A DNA stretch of 64,000 bases from Lewinellaceae bacterium (GTDB taxonomy: Bacteria > Bacteroidota > Bacteroidia > Chitinophagales > Saprospiraceae), in NCBI GenBank assembly GCA_020636005.1, contig JACJYR010000004.1, forward strand, positions 248,001-312,000, written 5' to 3'. Shown here one piece after another: positions 15,921 through 25,764 of the stretch (position 1 is its first letter; the number at the start of each line of letters is the position of its first letter). The position numbers and the translations under genes were made by a program. The notes below the pieces were generated by a model, which was given only the letters and a program-made list of their open reading frames with translations, was not told where the DNA came from and made no database searches.

Positions 15921-17834
15921 ATGGGCGCAGAAAAAATTGCCGTTATCAAAGACACAGGCCAGCGGCTGAAAGCCACCGAACATCTTTTGAGGGATCTGAA
16001 AGCCCTGGAAATCATGCTGGAAAAAGGCATGTTTGAAAAGGACGTCCAACGCATCGGGGCAGAGCAGGAAATCGCCCTGATCGGCAACGACTGGAAGCCT
16101 AAGCCGGTTTTGTTGAAGATACTGGATAAGATCGATGACCCACGTTTCACCACCGAATTTGCCCAATTTAACATGGAGATCAACCTCGACCCGCTCGTTT
16201 TCACGGGCGATTGTTTTTCGCAATTGGAGCGCAGCCTTTGGCGGCTGATGGTCAAGGGCGAAAAAACGGCCCGGTTGTTCGATGCGCACCTGCTGCTGGT
16301 CGGTATTGTGCCGACCCTGCACCGCAGCGATATCGACCTGAAAAACATGACGCCTTTCCCCCGCTACAAAAACCTGATTGATACCCTGCACGAGATGCGG
16401 GGCGACAGTTTTGAATTCAGGATTGATGGGAAGGACAGTTGGATTTCGAGGTCGGAAGATTCTTTTTTTGAAAGCAGCAACACGAGCTTCCAGGTACATT
16501 ACCAGGTTGCTCCCGACGATTTTGTGGCCGCCTACAATTGGGCCTTGGCAATATGCGCCCCTGCGCTAGCCTGTGCGACCAACTCGCCACTGCTGATGGG
16601 GAAGCGACTTTGGCGGGAAACCCGAATCGCTCTCTTCCAGCAGTCCACTGACGTGAGGAGTACTTTCGATCAATACCGGGAGCGGGCGCCAAGGGTTAGT
16701 TTTGGCACCGGTTGGGTGAAAAAATCCGTCCTGGATCTTTTCTGCGACGACGCCTCTCGCCACAAATTAATATTTGCCTCCACCCGGGACGAAGATGCGC
16801 TGCAAATACTGGAAGAAGGAGGCGTCCCCAATCTTTACGCCCTTTGTATCCACAATGGCACAGTGTACAACTGGAACCGGGCCTGCTATGGCATTACCGA
16901 TGGAAAACCCCACCTGCGCATCGAAAACCGGATATTGCCGGCTGGCCCGACCATCGTGGATGAAGTGGCTAATGCGGCCTTTTGGCTGGGCATGATGAAA
17001 GGGATGCCCGTGGCCTATGCCAACATTTCAAAGCAAATGGACTTCGATACGGCAAGAAGGAATTTCGACCATGCGGCCAGGCAGGGGCTGGGTGCCAACT
17101 TTTACTGGGCCGGCAGCGACAAACAAGTCCGTTCGGATGAACTGATTTTGAAGGAACTGCTGCCCATTGCCAGGGTGGGCCTGGAGAAAGCCAGTATCCT
17201 GCCCGCCGACATTGACAAGTTGTTGGGCATCATCGAAGAACGGGTATCTACCAGCAGGACAGGCTCGCAGTGGATATTGGATGCCTTTGGCAAACTGGGG
17301 CAACAGGGGAGCAAAGACGAAGCGCTGGTGGCTGTGACCGCCGGCATGTCGAAGCGGCAACAGGAGGGCGCACCCGTACACACCTGGGATTTACCTGGAT
17401 TGGACGAGGCCGGCCATTGGAAAAACCGCTACTGGACCATCGAGCAGATTATGAAAACAGACCTCATTACCGCTACTGAGGATGACCCGGTGCAGTTGGT
17501 GGCCAATATGATGTTCTGGCGGAACATCCGGCATATTCCTGTAGAAAACAGCCAGGGAGAACTGACCGGACTGGTCACCTGCAAGCACGTTATGCTCTAT
17601 TACAGCAACCAACACAAGGAGGGCCAAAACACCCCGGTAAAGGACATCATGGCCAAAAACGTAACAACCGTAACCCCACAGACCAAAACACTGGATGCCC
17701 TGAAACTGATGAAGGACAACGACCTCGGGTGCCTGCCCGTGCTGTTCGGCGACAAGCTGGCTGGCCTGGTCACGGAGCGTGACTTTGTGGCAATTGTTGG
17801 GGAGTTTTTGGGTGAAATGGTGGGGGGGGCTTAG
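15921..17834 (+). CDS. Glutamate-cysteine-ligase-like protein fused to a CBS pair
   Basis: 637 residues from ATG 15921; an earlier ATG at 15810 would add 37 residues read from repeat-derived sequence and is rejected. About 1-450 match the GCS2-type carboxylate-amine ligase fold: RIGAEQEIALIGN near 44-56 has the catalytic acidic residues, FNMEINLDPL lies near 82-91, and HLRIENRILPAGP supplies the late Arg/Glu. Residues about 500-630 are two CBS domains (IMKTDLITATEDDPV and IMAKNVTTVTPQTKT), which usually bind adenine nucleotides. The protein may therefore be a nucleotide-regulated amide-bond ligase; the substrate is not known. Cytoplasmic. Confidence 0.8.
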   Translation: MGAEKIAVIKDTGQRLKATEHLLRDLKALEIMLEKGMFEKDVQRIGAEQEIALIGNDWKPKPVLLKILDKIDDPRFTTEFAQFNMEINLDPLVFTGDCFSQLERSLWRLMVKGEKTARLFDAHLLLVGIVPTLHRSDIDLKNMTPFPRYKNLIDTLHEMRGDSFEFRIDGKDSWISRSEDSFFESSNTSFQVHYQVAPDDFVAAYNWALAICAPALACATNSPLLMGKRLWRETRIALFQQSTDVRSTFDQYRERAPRVSFGTGWVKKSVLDLFCDDASRHKLIFASTRDEDALQILEEGGVPNLYALCIHNGTVYNWNRACYGITDGKPHLRIENRILPAGPTIVDEVANAAFWLGMMKGMPVAYANISKQMDFDTARRNFDHAARQGLGANFYWAGSDKQVRSDELILKELLPIARVGLEKASILPADIDKLLGIIEERVSTSRTGSQWILDAFGKLGQQGSKDEALVAVTAGMSKRQQEGAPVHTWDLPGLDEAGHWKNRYWTIEQIMKTDLITATEDDPVQLVANMMFWRNIRHIPVENSQGELTGLVTCKHVMLYYSNQHKEGQNTPVKDIMAKNVTTVTPQTKTLDALKLMKDNDLGCLPVLFGDKLAGLVTERDFVAIVGEFLGEMVGGA

Positions 17835-18007
17835 TTGTTTGAGGTTGTTTGAAATTGTTTGAGGTTGGTGGGCGTCAGCCATTTACAACGATTGTGTTTG
17901 GGCATTACGTCCTTACTGCGCCCCCCCTTTCCCAATATTTCAAAACCCTGTACTTTCGCCTCCCCATTAAGCATCTACATTAAACCAAAGACAAGCAACC
18001 ACCAACA

Positions 18008-19006
18008 ATGAAAATTACCTTCTTTTCGGCCAAACCGTACGACAAGCAATTCTTCGACCGCTCCAATGAAACGCACGGCTTCGACATAGAATACCATGAG
18101 ACGCACCTTGGGCCGCACAGCCTGGGGCTGGTAGATGGTGCGGACGCAATTTGTGCTTTCGTCAACGACAAACTGAACGCAGAAGTCATAGCAGGGCTTC
18201 ACGAACGGGGCGTGAAAGTCGTGGCCCTACGCTGCGCCGGCTTCAACAATGTGGACCTGGATGCGGCGAAGCAAAGGGGGATAATGGTCTGCCGGGTGCC
18301 GGCCTATTCGCCCGAGGCCGTGGCAGAACACACCGTGGCCATGATACTGACCACCAACCGCAAAACCCATAAAGCCTACAACCGGGTGCGGGAGCAAAAC
18401 TTCTCGCTCAATGGATTGCTCGGGTACAACCTGTCCGGCAAGACGGTCGGCGTGATCGGCACAGGGAAGATTGGAAAGGCTTTCATCAAAATCATGCAGG
18501 GTTTTGGCTGCAACATCCTCGCTTACGACCTTTATCCGGATGCTGCGCTGGCAGAAAAAGGGGTTGAATATGTGCCGCTGGAAACGCTGCTCCAAAACGC
18601 CCATATCATTTCCCTGCATTGTCCCCTGACGCCGGAGAACCACTACCTCATCAACCAGCAAGCACTCAGCCTGATGAAGCCCGGCGTTACTATCGTCAAC
18701 ACTAGCCGGGGCGGGCTAATTAACACAAAGGACATCATCCATGCCCTAAAGGCAAAACGGGTCGGCGCACTCTGCATTGATGTGTACGAACAGGAGGAAA
18801 AACTATTCTTCCGGGATCTATCCTCCACGATTATCGAAGACGACGAGATTCAGCGCCTGATGAGTTTTCCCAACGTTTTGATTACGGCGCATCAGGCATT
18901 TTTCACGGAAGAGGCTTTGACGGAAATAGCCCAAATCACCCTTGGCAACATTGCCCAATTGGCCGAAAACCGAATGCCACCCGATTCCCCGTTCAGGCTG
19001 GCGTGA
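18008..19006 (+). CDS. ldhA: D-lactate dehydrogenase (2-hydroxyacid dehydrogenase family)
   Basis: 332 residues, typical for NAD-dependent D-lactate dehydrogenases. The Rossmann motif is VGVIGTGKIGKAF near 146-158. Catalytic residues are Arg in NTSRGGL near 235, Glu in DVYEQEE near 262 and His in TAHQAFFT near 296. The DVYEQEEKLFFRD segment with a downstream HQAF favours LdhA over glycerate or phosphoglycerate dehydrogenases. It interconverts pyruvate and D-lactate during fermentation. A TACTTTCG -7-like element lies at 17951-17958. Single gene. Confidence 0.92.
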   Translation: MKITFFSAKPYDKQFFDRSNETHGFDIEYHETHLGPHSLGLVDGADAICAFVNDKLNAEVIAGLHERGVKVVALRCAGFNNVDLDAAKQRGIMVCRVPAYSPEAVAEHTVAMILTTNRKTHKAYNRVREQNFSLNGLLGYNLSGKTVGVIGTGKIGKAFIKIMQGFGCNILAYDLYPDAALAEKGVEYVPLETLLQNAHIISLHCPLTPENHYLINQQALSLMKPGVTIVNTSRGGLINTKDIIHALKAKRVGALCIDVYEQEEKLFFRDLSSTIIEDDEIQRLMSFPNVLITAHQAFFTEEALTEIAQITLGNIAQLAENRMPPDSPFRLA

Positions 19007-19232
19007 GGGATAGCTGTTTTCCAAGCTTTGTCAAAAGGCTATACTAAAACACGGATGGTTTTGTCGGTTTGCTATTAGTTGTTGGCAGTTGGCCATTGGC
19101 TTTTGCCAACTGCCAAAGGCCAAAAGCCATCAGCGTACAGTATAACTGCTAAAAGCCATCACCGATCTTCCTCAACTCCCCTTTTACTTTGTTAATTTCG
19201 CCCTGAAAATACCAACCAACGGTTCACTTTTG

Positions 19233-20165
19233 ATGAAAAACTGCCGATCCTGCCAACAGGCTATTCCAGACAATGCGAGGTTCTGCCCCTACTGCGGCAA
19301 AAGCGTGATAGAGACCACCATCACCTGCCCTTCCTGTGGCGAGGAGAACGATTTGGATGAGGCTACTTGCCAAAAATGTGGTTTCCGGTTGTTGAACAAA
19401 AAACAGCATGCCCCGCCACCACCTCCCAAGGACGACATTTTTGAAAACACAAAAACGGAAAGCACGGAACAGGAAATCGCCGACCGTTTCAGCCTGGCCT
19501 TTGAACGGCGGCTGGCCGAGGAACACGCCCCGAAGCTGCACGGCGAGTACATCGAGCGTTTTTACAAAAGCGACTTCCGCAAGAGTGTTGACTACCGCAT
19601 TCAACAACTGGCCGAAGAAGTAAGGCGGCTGGCCGGCGACCAGGCACAGGTGGAAGCACTAAAAAGCAACCTGCTGAAACCTGCGCTGGAAGAACTCATT
19701 GACTACTTCATCGTCCAGTATTGTGGCGACCTAAACGAAGCCCATCTTCCCGAAACCATCTTAAAATACCAGGGTCTGCCGGTGGAAAAAATAAACCTCG
19801 CACAGATGGCCGCCGACTACCTCGATTTCGATCACGAGGGCGAATCGGTATATACCAATTTCGTCACCATGCCCTCCCACAAGCTGAAAAATGCGGCCCA
19901 ATCCTTTCTGAAACCCAAAAAAGGAGAGACCATTTTCTTTATCTGTGACCTCTCCGTGCTGGGCAGTTGCAAGGATGGGTTCGCTATGACCAATGAATGC
20001 CTCTACTGGAAAATGCCACTCGAAAAACCCCAGCGGGTTTACTATAAAAACCTGGAGGAAGTAAAGCGCCAGGAAGACTGGATCACCATCAACGGCATCT
20101 TTTTCAACGCCAGCAAGTCGCTGAACCTCAAGCTGATGCGGTTGTTGAAGAGGATGAGAGGGTGA
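19233..20165 (+). CDS. Zinc-ribbon protein of unknown function
   Basis: 310 residues from ATG 19233. Two zinc ribbons open it: CRSC...CPYCGK (about 4-23) and CPSCGEEN...CQKCGF (about 33-51), followed by a proline run. A charged helical region (70-180) leads to a C-terminal beta-rich part with FFICDLSVLGSCKDGFAMTNECLYWK and INGIFFNASKSLNLKLM, which looks like a PH-like or SHOCT-associated fold sensing domain. Cytoplasmic; role unknown. Its last residues and stop codon are encoded inside the purine-rich tandem array that follows. A TAATTTCG -7-like element lies at 19193-19200. Confidence 0.7.
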   Translation: MKNCRSCQQAIPDNARFCPYCGKSVIETTITCPSCGEENDLDEATCQKCGFRLLNKKQHAPPPPPKDDIFENTKTESTEQEIADRFSLAFERRLAEEHAPKLHGEYIERFYKSDFRKSVDYRIQQLAEEVRRLAGDQAQVEALKSNLLKPALEELIDYFIVQYCGDLNEAHLPETILKYQGLPVEKINLAQMAADYLDFDHEGESVYTNFVTMPSHKLKNAAQSFLKPKKGETIFFICDLSVLGSCKDGFAMTNECLYWKMPLEKPQRVYYKNLEEVKRQEDWITINGIFFNASKSLNLKLMRLLKRMRG

Positions 20166-20242
20166 GAGGATGAGAGGATGAGAGGGTGAGAGGATGAGAG
20201 GGTGAGAGGGTGAGAGGGGGAGAGAAGGAGAGAATGAGAGAA
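20147..20242 (+). repeat. Purine-rich 8-bp tandem array (GAGGRTGA)
   Basis: About eleven units of GAGGATGA or GAGGGTGA, degenerating into GAGAGAAGGAGAGAATGAGAG. It begins inside the zinc-ribbon gene, supplies its stop codon (ATG AGA GGG TGA) and runs to 45 bp before the next gene. The same unit in the opposite strand sense is at 36771-36800. Confidence 0.85.
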
Positions 20243-20286
20243 TTTTACCAGTGGCTTTGCTGCTGCTCAACTTTTGATTCAAATAC

Positions 20287-21807
20287 ATGAAAATCTTTTC
20301 TGTCGAACAAATACGCCAATTGGATGCTTTCACCATCGAAAATGAACCTGTCCTTTCCATTGATTTGATGGAACGGGCAGCACGGACATTTTCCGATTGG
20401 TTCGTCGCCCGATTTCCTGATAGAAAGCAGAAGGTGTTTGTTTTGTGCGGCCCCGGGAACAACGGGGGCGACGGCCTGGCAGCAGCCCGGATGCTCGGCC
20501 ATGATTTTTATGAGGTAAAAGTTTTCTTATTGAAAATAGGCAGCAGCCTGAGCGGGGATTGTGCAGCCAACCTGGATCGCTTGAAAAAAGACCGTTCTTG
20601 TGAAATAATAAACATCGAAGAAGGCGATCCGATGCCGGCTTTTCCAGAAAACTGCATCCTGGTAGATGCTATTTTTGGCTCCGGTCTCAGCCGCCCGCTA
20701 AGAGGTTATTGGGAATCTTTTATCCAACACTTGAATAATCAACCCGCAACGAGGGTGGCCATTGACATTCCATCCGGCATGTTTGCCGACCAGCCAACGC
20801 AGGGCGTTTCCATCCTTGCCGATTTTACCTTCAGTTTTGAAATGCCCAAGTTGGGTTTTGTTTTTCCTGAAAATGGGGAACGGGTGGGCGAATGGGCCTT
20901 CGGCAGCATCGGCCTGCACAAAGGTTTTATCCAACAGGAAAAAACGCCCTGGCATCTCGTAGATGGCCAAACGGTAAAAGCCATCTACCGGCCCCGCTCC
21001 AAATATGGCCACAAAGGCACTTATGGCCATGTATTATTGGTGGCAGGCAGCTATGGCAAAATCGGGGCAGCGGTCTTATCGGCAAAGGCAGTGCTGCGCA
21101 GCGGCGCAGGCTTACTGACCGTCCACCTGCCCAAGTGCGGGTACGAAATCCTGCAAACGGCTGTACCGGAAGCAATGGTCAGCGTTGATCAACACGAATC
21201 CATCATCACGGAAATCGGGGAAGATTTGACCCAATACAAAACCATCGGTATTGGCTGCGGCTGCGGCACGGATGCTTTGACCGAAAAGGCCTTAGCCTAT
21301 ATTCTGGAAAATGCCCCCTACCCCATCGTGCTGGATGCAGATGCACTGAACATGATGGCGAAGAATAAGAGCCTGTTTGAAAAAATACCGAAAAACAGCA
21401 TTTTGACGCCCCATCCTAAAGAGTTTGAGCGCTTGTTTGGTACAACTGCCAATAGCTTTGAGCGCAATGAACTGCAGCGCAAAAAGGCAGTGGAACTTGG
21501 CTTGTATATCATTTTGAAAGGCGCCAACACTGCCATTGCCTGCCCGGACGGCGCCTGCTATTTCAATAACACGGGCAACCCGGGCATGGCTACTGCCGGC
21601 AGCGGCGATGTGCTGACAGGTATCTTGACGGGACTGTTGGCGCAGGGATATTCCTCCGTGGAGGCTTGCATATCAGGTGTGTGGCTGCATGGGCTGGCGG
21701 GAGATTTAGCAGCGAAGAAAATCGGGCAAGAGGCAATGATTGCAGGGGATATTGTGGAATATTTTGGGAAGGCGTTTTTGAAAATCAAGCTGCAAAACTT
21801 GACGTGA
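20287..21807 (+). CDS. nnr: Bifunctional NAD(P)H-hydrate epimerase / ADP-dependent dehydratase
   Basis: 506 residues combining both halves of the metabolite-repair enzyme. Residues 1-215 are the YjeF_N epimerase (VLCGPGNNGGDGLAAARML near 56-74, and IDIPSGM). Residues about 225-505 are the ribokinase-like dehydratase, with LTPHPKEFERL near 378 and the ATP-binding NPGMATAGSGDVLTGI near 430-445. Together they turn damaged NAD(P)H hydrates back into NAD(P)H. Normal length; both active-site regions are intact. Single gene. Confidence 0.95.
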   Translation: MKIFSVEQIRQLDAFTIENEPVLSIDLMERAARTFSDWFVARFPDRKQKVFVLCGPGNNGGDGLAAARMLGHDFYEVKVFLLKIGSSLSGDCAANLDRLKKDRSCEIINIEEGDPMPAFPENCILVDAIFGSGLSRPLRGYWESFIQHLNNQPATRVAIDIPSGMFADQPTQGVSILADFTFSFEMPKLGFVFPENGERVGEWAFGSIGLHKGFIQQEKTPWHLVDGQTVKAIYRPRSKYGHKGTYGHVLLVAGSYGKIGAAVLSAKAVLRSGAGLLTVHLPKCGYEILQTAVPEAMVSVDQHESIITEIGEDLTQYKTIGIGCGCGTDALTEKALAYILENAPYPIVLDADALNMMAKNKSLFEKIPKNSILTPHPKEFERLFGTTANSFERNELQRKKAVELGLYIILKGANTAIACPDGACYFNNTGNPGMATAGSGDVLTGILTGLLAQGYSSVEACISGVWLHGLAGDLAAKKIGQEAMIAGDIVEYFGKAFLKIKLQNLT

Positions 21808-21921
21808 CTGGAACGCTGGTGACACGGATTTGACAGCTTAAATCCGTGTAAATCCGCCTAATCCGTGCCGTCTGCGTTCCAATCCGTATCGCATACAATT
21901 TATCAAGCATTTCGGACCTGC

Positions 21922-23400
21922 CTACTCCGCTGGCCTAAACTGAAAATCCTGAAACCTCAATATATTCACGTAAACATTCTCCAACTGGTCAAAATAACCC
22001 GATTGCTCCTTGTGCTGCTCAGGGTTCAGCACTACCCGCTCAAAGTTGAAGCGGCCGTGCAGCACATCGTAATCGTCCCGGTCAATGCGCTGGGCAAGGT
22101 CTTTTCCATATTTGTCCACCATCTTCCCAAAGTACAGCATGATGTCGTAGCCTAAAAAAGCCTCCTCCGAAGGCACCGTGCCGAATGTATCGAAATATTT
22201 TTGGCGGAATTGCTTGACCCGTTCGTCCGCATAATCAACATAAAATGCGCTGCTGATATGGACATTTAGTTTTTCATAAAACTCAAAATCCACCTGGTTG
22301 TAGTCCTTCCACTGCGGCATACCATATACCACGATGTCTTCCCCCTCTGAATGGACCATCATCAATTGCCTGAGCAGGGAATAAACGAATGACTCGTCCG
22401 CCCAGGAAGGCACGATGAAGACGGTCGTCCTGCCAGTTTTCAAATAACTCCTCACATTGATGTCCCTGGAATTCGGCGGCACGATGAGCTCCCTGAACTT
22501 GGAGGCGGTAGCACTGCCTTCAATCACTGCGTTGGCCTGCTGAAAATATTTGAGCCTTTCTTTTTCCTCCGGCTTGTTTTGCACCACCAGCACGATATCA
22601 CTGGTTAGGTATTTCTTCCTGGCATGGCGGGTAATGGCTTCGCAATGGCTTTTCAGGCTGGGGTTCACCTGGATGTAGTTAGGGTTGTCGGTGGCCATTC
22701 CCATTTGTGCCGTGTAGGGCACCACGAACGGCTTTTTGTTTTGTTTTGCAAAATCAGCCAGGGTTTCCACGTTGTCCCGCTTATAGGCACCGATGACCAA
22801 ATCCGCCTTTTGCATGTCAACGCCCTTCAGGATATTGTCCACTTTACTGGTTGAAGCCTCCGAGTCCATCACGGACACATCGAGGCTGACGCCCTGGCTG
22901 GCCAGGTTTTCAAACGCCAGCTTGGCACCTGCGTAGAAGTTGATGGCCCAGAGCGAATTATCGTCAATGGTGGTACCGCCCTTGTTAGCGAGGAATGGCA
23001 GCACGACGGCCACGCTGTGCTTCACGCCTGACCCTGTTGTGTTTCCGGTGTCGTTGGGGCCTGTGCCATTATTGCCAACACCAGACCACGAACCATCCGA
23101 CTGGATAGGCGGGAAGCGGTCGGCAGGCAATGTGGTCCATTGGATGGTGTCCACCGGGCCATTCACTTCCCGGACGGTACGCCAGGTGCCAGTTTCAGGG
23201 TCAAAGACCTTCGTGCCCTGAATTTCGCCAAGGTCTTCATCTTTATAAACTTTTTCCTTATCGCTATCCTGGGCGGGCTTGAACAGGTCGCAGGAGGTTT
23301 GGAAGAAGGCAAATGTGCATAGGAGCAGCATGGCTTTCATCCGCCATTTGTTTGTATTACCAGTGTAGTTTTTCTTTGAGTCCATGATAATATGTTTCAT
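21922..23400 (-). CDS. Lipoprotein with type 1 periplasmic-binding fold
   Basis: About 492 residues. A hydrophobic helix ends in a lipobox (FFQTSC), so it is a lipoprotein. Starts at ATG 23400, 23385 or 23340 are all possible, and the last gives the most compact signal. After an acidic linker and a Gly/Asn/Thr-rich spacer, about 125-490 look like a receptor-type ligand-binding fold: VAVVLPFLANKGG, FYAGAKLAFENLASQGVSLDVSVMDSEA and ADLVIGAYKRDNVETLADFA are characteristic of the Leu/Ile/Val-binding superfamily. No transporter genes are adjacent, so it may act in sensing or envelope assembly. GuaA lies upstream on the same strand. Confidence 0.75.
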   Translation of the reverse strand: MKHIIMDSKKNYTGNTNKWRMKAMLLLCTFAFFQTSCDLFKPAQDSDKEKVYKDEDLGEIQGTKVFDPETGTWRTVREVNGPVDTIQWTTLPADRFPPIQSDGSWSGVGNNGTGPNDTGNTTGSGVKHSVAVVLPFLANKGGTTIDDNSLWAINFYAGAKLAFENLASQGVSLDVSVMDSEASTSKVDNILKGVDMQKADLVIGAYKRDNVETLADFAKQNKKPFVVPYTAQMGMATDNPNYIQVNPSLKSHCEAITRHARKKYLTSDIVLVVQNKPEEKERLKYFQQANAVIEGSATASKFRELIVPPNSRDINVRSYLKTGRTTVFIVPSWADESFVYSLLRQLMMVHSEGEDIVVYGMPQWKDYNQVDFEFYEKLNVHISSAFYVDYADERVKQFRQKYFDTFGTVPSEEAFLGYDIMLYFGKMVDKYGKDLAQRIDRDDYDVLHGRFNFERVVLNPEQHKEQSGYFDQLENVYVNILRFQDFQFRPAE

Positions 23401-23658
23401 CAAATTATGTCGCAGCTATTAGAGATTAGTAGTGGCTTGATATTATTGGAATTTGTCCGAAATGGTTTGCTTTTGTATCCCGTTGCTGCAATTGGCTGAA
23501 AACCAGCAATTTTCAACTATTTCAAACGGCTTTTTAAAAAGTTCGAACAGTACCGCAATCGGCTTTTGCCAGCCTATCTGTTTCGCCGGCTAAAGCCGAA
23601 GCTACGAAACAGAAGCATTTAGCAGTAGTGGCAACGGCTCAAGATGGCCACTTCGCAC

Positions 23659-25200
23659 CTATTCCCATTCAATGGTTGCGGGTGGCTTGGTGCTGATGTC
23701 ATACACCACCCGGTTCACGCCTTTTACATTATTGACGATCTCGCTGGAAACCGCAGCCAGGAAATCATGTGGCAATTTGCTCCACTCCGCTGTCATGCCA
23801 TCCGTCGAATTGACCGCCCGCAAAACGACGGGCTGCTCATAGGTCCGTTCGTCGCCCATTACCCCGACGGATTGGATGGGCAACAGAATAGTAGCTGCCT
23901 GCCATACTTCGTGGTAAAGGTTGTACTTTTTCAGGCCATTGATAAAAATAGCATCCGCTTCCTGCAGGATACGGACTTTTTCCGGGGTGATGTCGCCCAA
24001 AATCCGCACGCCCAGGCCAGGCCCCGGAAAGGGGTGGCGGCCTAAAATTTCAGCAGGGACGCCCAACTCCTTGCCCACATTGCGCACTTCGTCCTTGAAC
24101 AGCATCCGAAGCGGCTCCACGATTTTCAGTTTCAAAATATCGGGCAAGCCGCCCACGTTGTGGTGCGATTTGATGGTGACGGAAGGCCCGTGAACAGAAA
24201 CAGATTCGATCACATCAGGGTAAATGGTGCCCTGACCGAGCCATGAGATACCGGTCATTTTATGGGCTTCTTCCTCAAAGACATCAATGAACGCCTTGCC
24301 GATGATTTTCCGCTTTTTCTCAGGGTCGCTCTCCCCAGCCAGGTCTGTGTAAAAACGTGATTTCGCATCAATTCCCACCACGTTCAGGCCCATGTGCTGG
24401 TAGGAGTCGAGCACTTCCTGGAATTCATTTTTGCGGAGCAGGCCATTGTCCACAAAAAAACAGATGAGCTGATCGCCGATAGCCTGGTGCAGCAGTTCAG
24501 CCGCCACCGTAGAATCCACGCCACCGGAAAGCCCCATCAGCACCTTTTCACCGCCGATTTTTTCTTTCAAACCAGCAATGGTTTCCTGGATAAAATGGGC
24601 GGGCGTCCACTCGGCATGACAGCCGGCTATGTTCTTCACGAAGTTTTTCAAAATCTTTTTCCCCTCCAGGGTATGGGTCACCTCCGGATGGAACTGGATG
24701 CAGTAAACCGGGTTTGCAAAGGCCCCCGTCCTGGCACGGAATGCAGCCACCTCCACGCTGTCCGTACTGGCCAGCAATTCAAATTTTTCAGGTATCCGTA
24801 CGATGGTATCGCCATGCGACATCCACACCTGCGAGCCTGGGCTGATGTCGTTCAGGAAAGCCCCATTTTGTTCGATGCGGCTGAGGCTGGCCTTGCCGTA
24901 TTCCCGTTTTTCGGAACGCTGCACCTCGCCGCCATAATAGTCCGCTATCAACTGCGCCCCGTAGCAAATCCCCAGCACGGGCCGCTGGCCGACGACGGCA
25001 TCCAGGTCGAGTTTCAGGGCATTTTCTTCTTTGACGGAAAAGGGGCTGCCAGATAGGATGATGCCTTTAACGGTGTCGTCAAGGGCAGGCAATTTGTTGT
25101 AGGGAACGATTTCACAATAAGTGTTGAGTTCCCTGACCCGTCGGGCTATCAGCTGGGTATATTGAGAACCAAAATCGAGGATGAGGATTTTCTCTGTCAT
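23659..25200 (-). CDS. guaA: GMP synthase (glutamine-hydrolysing)
   Basis: 513 residues, full length, converting XMP to GMP in purine synthesis. The amidotransferase part (1-190) has the nucleophile in GICYGAQ near 80-86 and the His/Glu pair in QFHPEVTH near 169-176. The ATP pyrophosphatase P-loop is LSGGVDSTVAAELL near 224-237. The C-terminal dimerisation domain ends KPPATIEWE, the usual family terminus. A promoter sits so close to the ATG that the message is probably leaderless. Confidence 0.97.
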   Translation of the reverse strand: MTEKILILDFGSQYTQLIARRVRELNTYCEIVPYNKLPALDDTVKGIILSGSPFSVKEENALKLDLDAVVGQRPVLGICYGAQLIADYYGGEVQRSEKREYGKASLSRIEQNGAFLNDISPGSQVWMSHGDTIVRIPEKFELLASTDSVEVAAFRARTGAFANPVYCIQFHPEVTHTLEGKKILKNFVKNIAGCHAEWTPAHFIQETIAGLKEKIGGEKVLMGLSGGVDSTVAAELLHQAIGDQLICFFVDNGLLRKNEFQEVLDSYQHMGLNVVGIDAKSRFYTDLAGESDPEKKRKIIGKAFIDVFEEEAHKMTGISWLGQGTIYPDVIESVSVHGPSVTIKSHHNVGGLPDILKLKIVEPLRMLFKDEVRNVGKELGVPAEILGRHPFPGPGLGVRILGDITPEKVRILQEADAIFINGLKKYNLYHEVWQAATILLPIQSVGVMGDERTYEQPVVLRAVNSTDGMTAEWSKLPHDFLAAVSSEIVNNVKGVNRVVYDISTKPPATIEWE

Positions 25201-25205
25201 GCGGG

Positions 25206-25234
25206 CAAAGATAGCGGAAAAGCTTAGAAATCAA
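25206..25234 (-). promoter_or_regulatory. Promoter TTG-N18-TATCTTTG of guaA
   Basis: The minus strand has TTG at 25234-25232, an 18-base spacer and TATCTTTG at 25213-25206, an exact -7 match. The start codon is at 25200, so transcription should begin at or next to the ATG and leave no room for a ribosome-binding site. Confidence 0.65.
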
Positions 25235-25287
25235 GGGGGCTTGTGATGGTAGGTTAGGTTGGCAGCGGCGGATGTAATTCAGGTGCA

Positions 25288-25400
25288 TTTAGTAACGAAA
25301 AAAAAAATAACTTCACCATTTTGATATGGAAACCCCAGTACTGGAGGGTTTTTTTAAAAATAATCCCGATTTCACATCGGAATTATTTTTCCTTCGATCC
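25288..25400. repeat. Palindromic element, family C copy 1
   Basis: TTTAGTAACG start, hairpin AACCCCAGTACTGGAGGGTT plus T-run, hairpin CCGATTTCACATCGG and end ATTTTTCCTTCGATCC. Copies lie at 32716-32830 and 39991-40101. Both hairpins resemble terminators, and the element lies just beyond dinB. Confidence 0.8.
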
Positions 25401-25764
25401 TTAATCCTGTACCGGTCACGATTTGGTTATTACAATTTTAGCTGCCTTGCTTCCTACCGGCTCCATGTTCTATTTTTCCAGTTGCCTTTGCCTTGCTAAA
25501 CAAAGTACCCCTGTCTTTTTTTATGATGGTGCCCTGAGCAATGATGAATGAATGCTTCCCGCCGTTAGCCTTTGCCCATTGGCATTTGGCCAACAGCAAA
25601 CAGCCAACGGCTCGCTTACCACTTGTCCCGATTTTTCGGGAAAAACTGGCGGCACGGCCTGTAACCATGTTTGGGTGATGAAATGTGATTGTTTTAAAAT
25701 TACAAAAACCGAAGGCCTGAGTCGTGACTACTCCTTTTTTTTCAGGTGGGAGCCATCCGCCATA

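Larger units (their letters stand above)
25201..25764. other. Intergenic region with family C element
   Basis: Between guaA and dinB. It holds the guaA promoter, family C copy 1 (25288-25400) and, near 25562-25615, a loose GGC/GCC-rich stretch (TTGGCATTTGGCCAACAG) like one at 19083-19130. No gene recognised. Confidence 0.5.
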
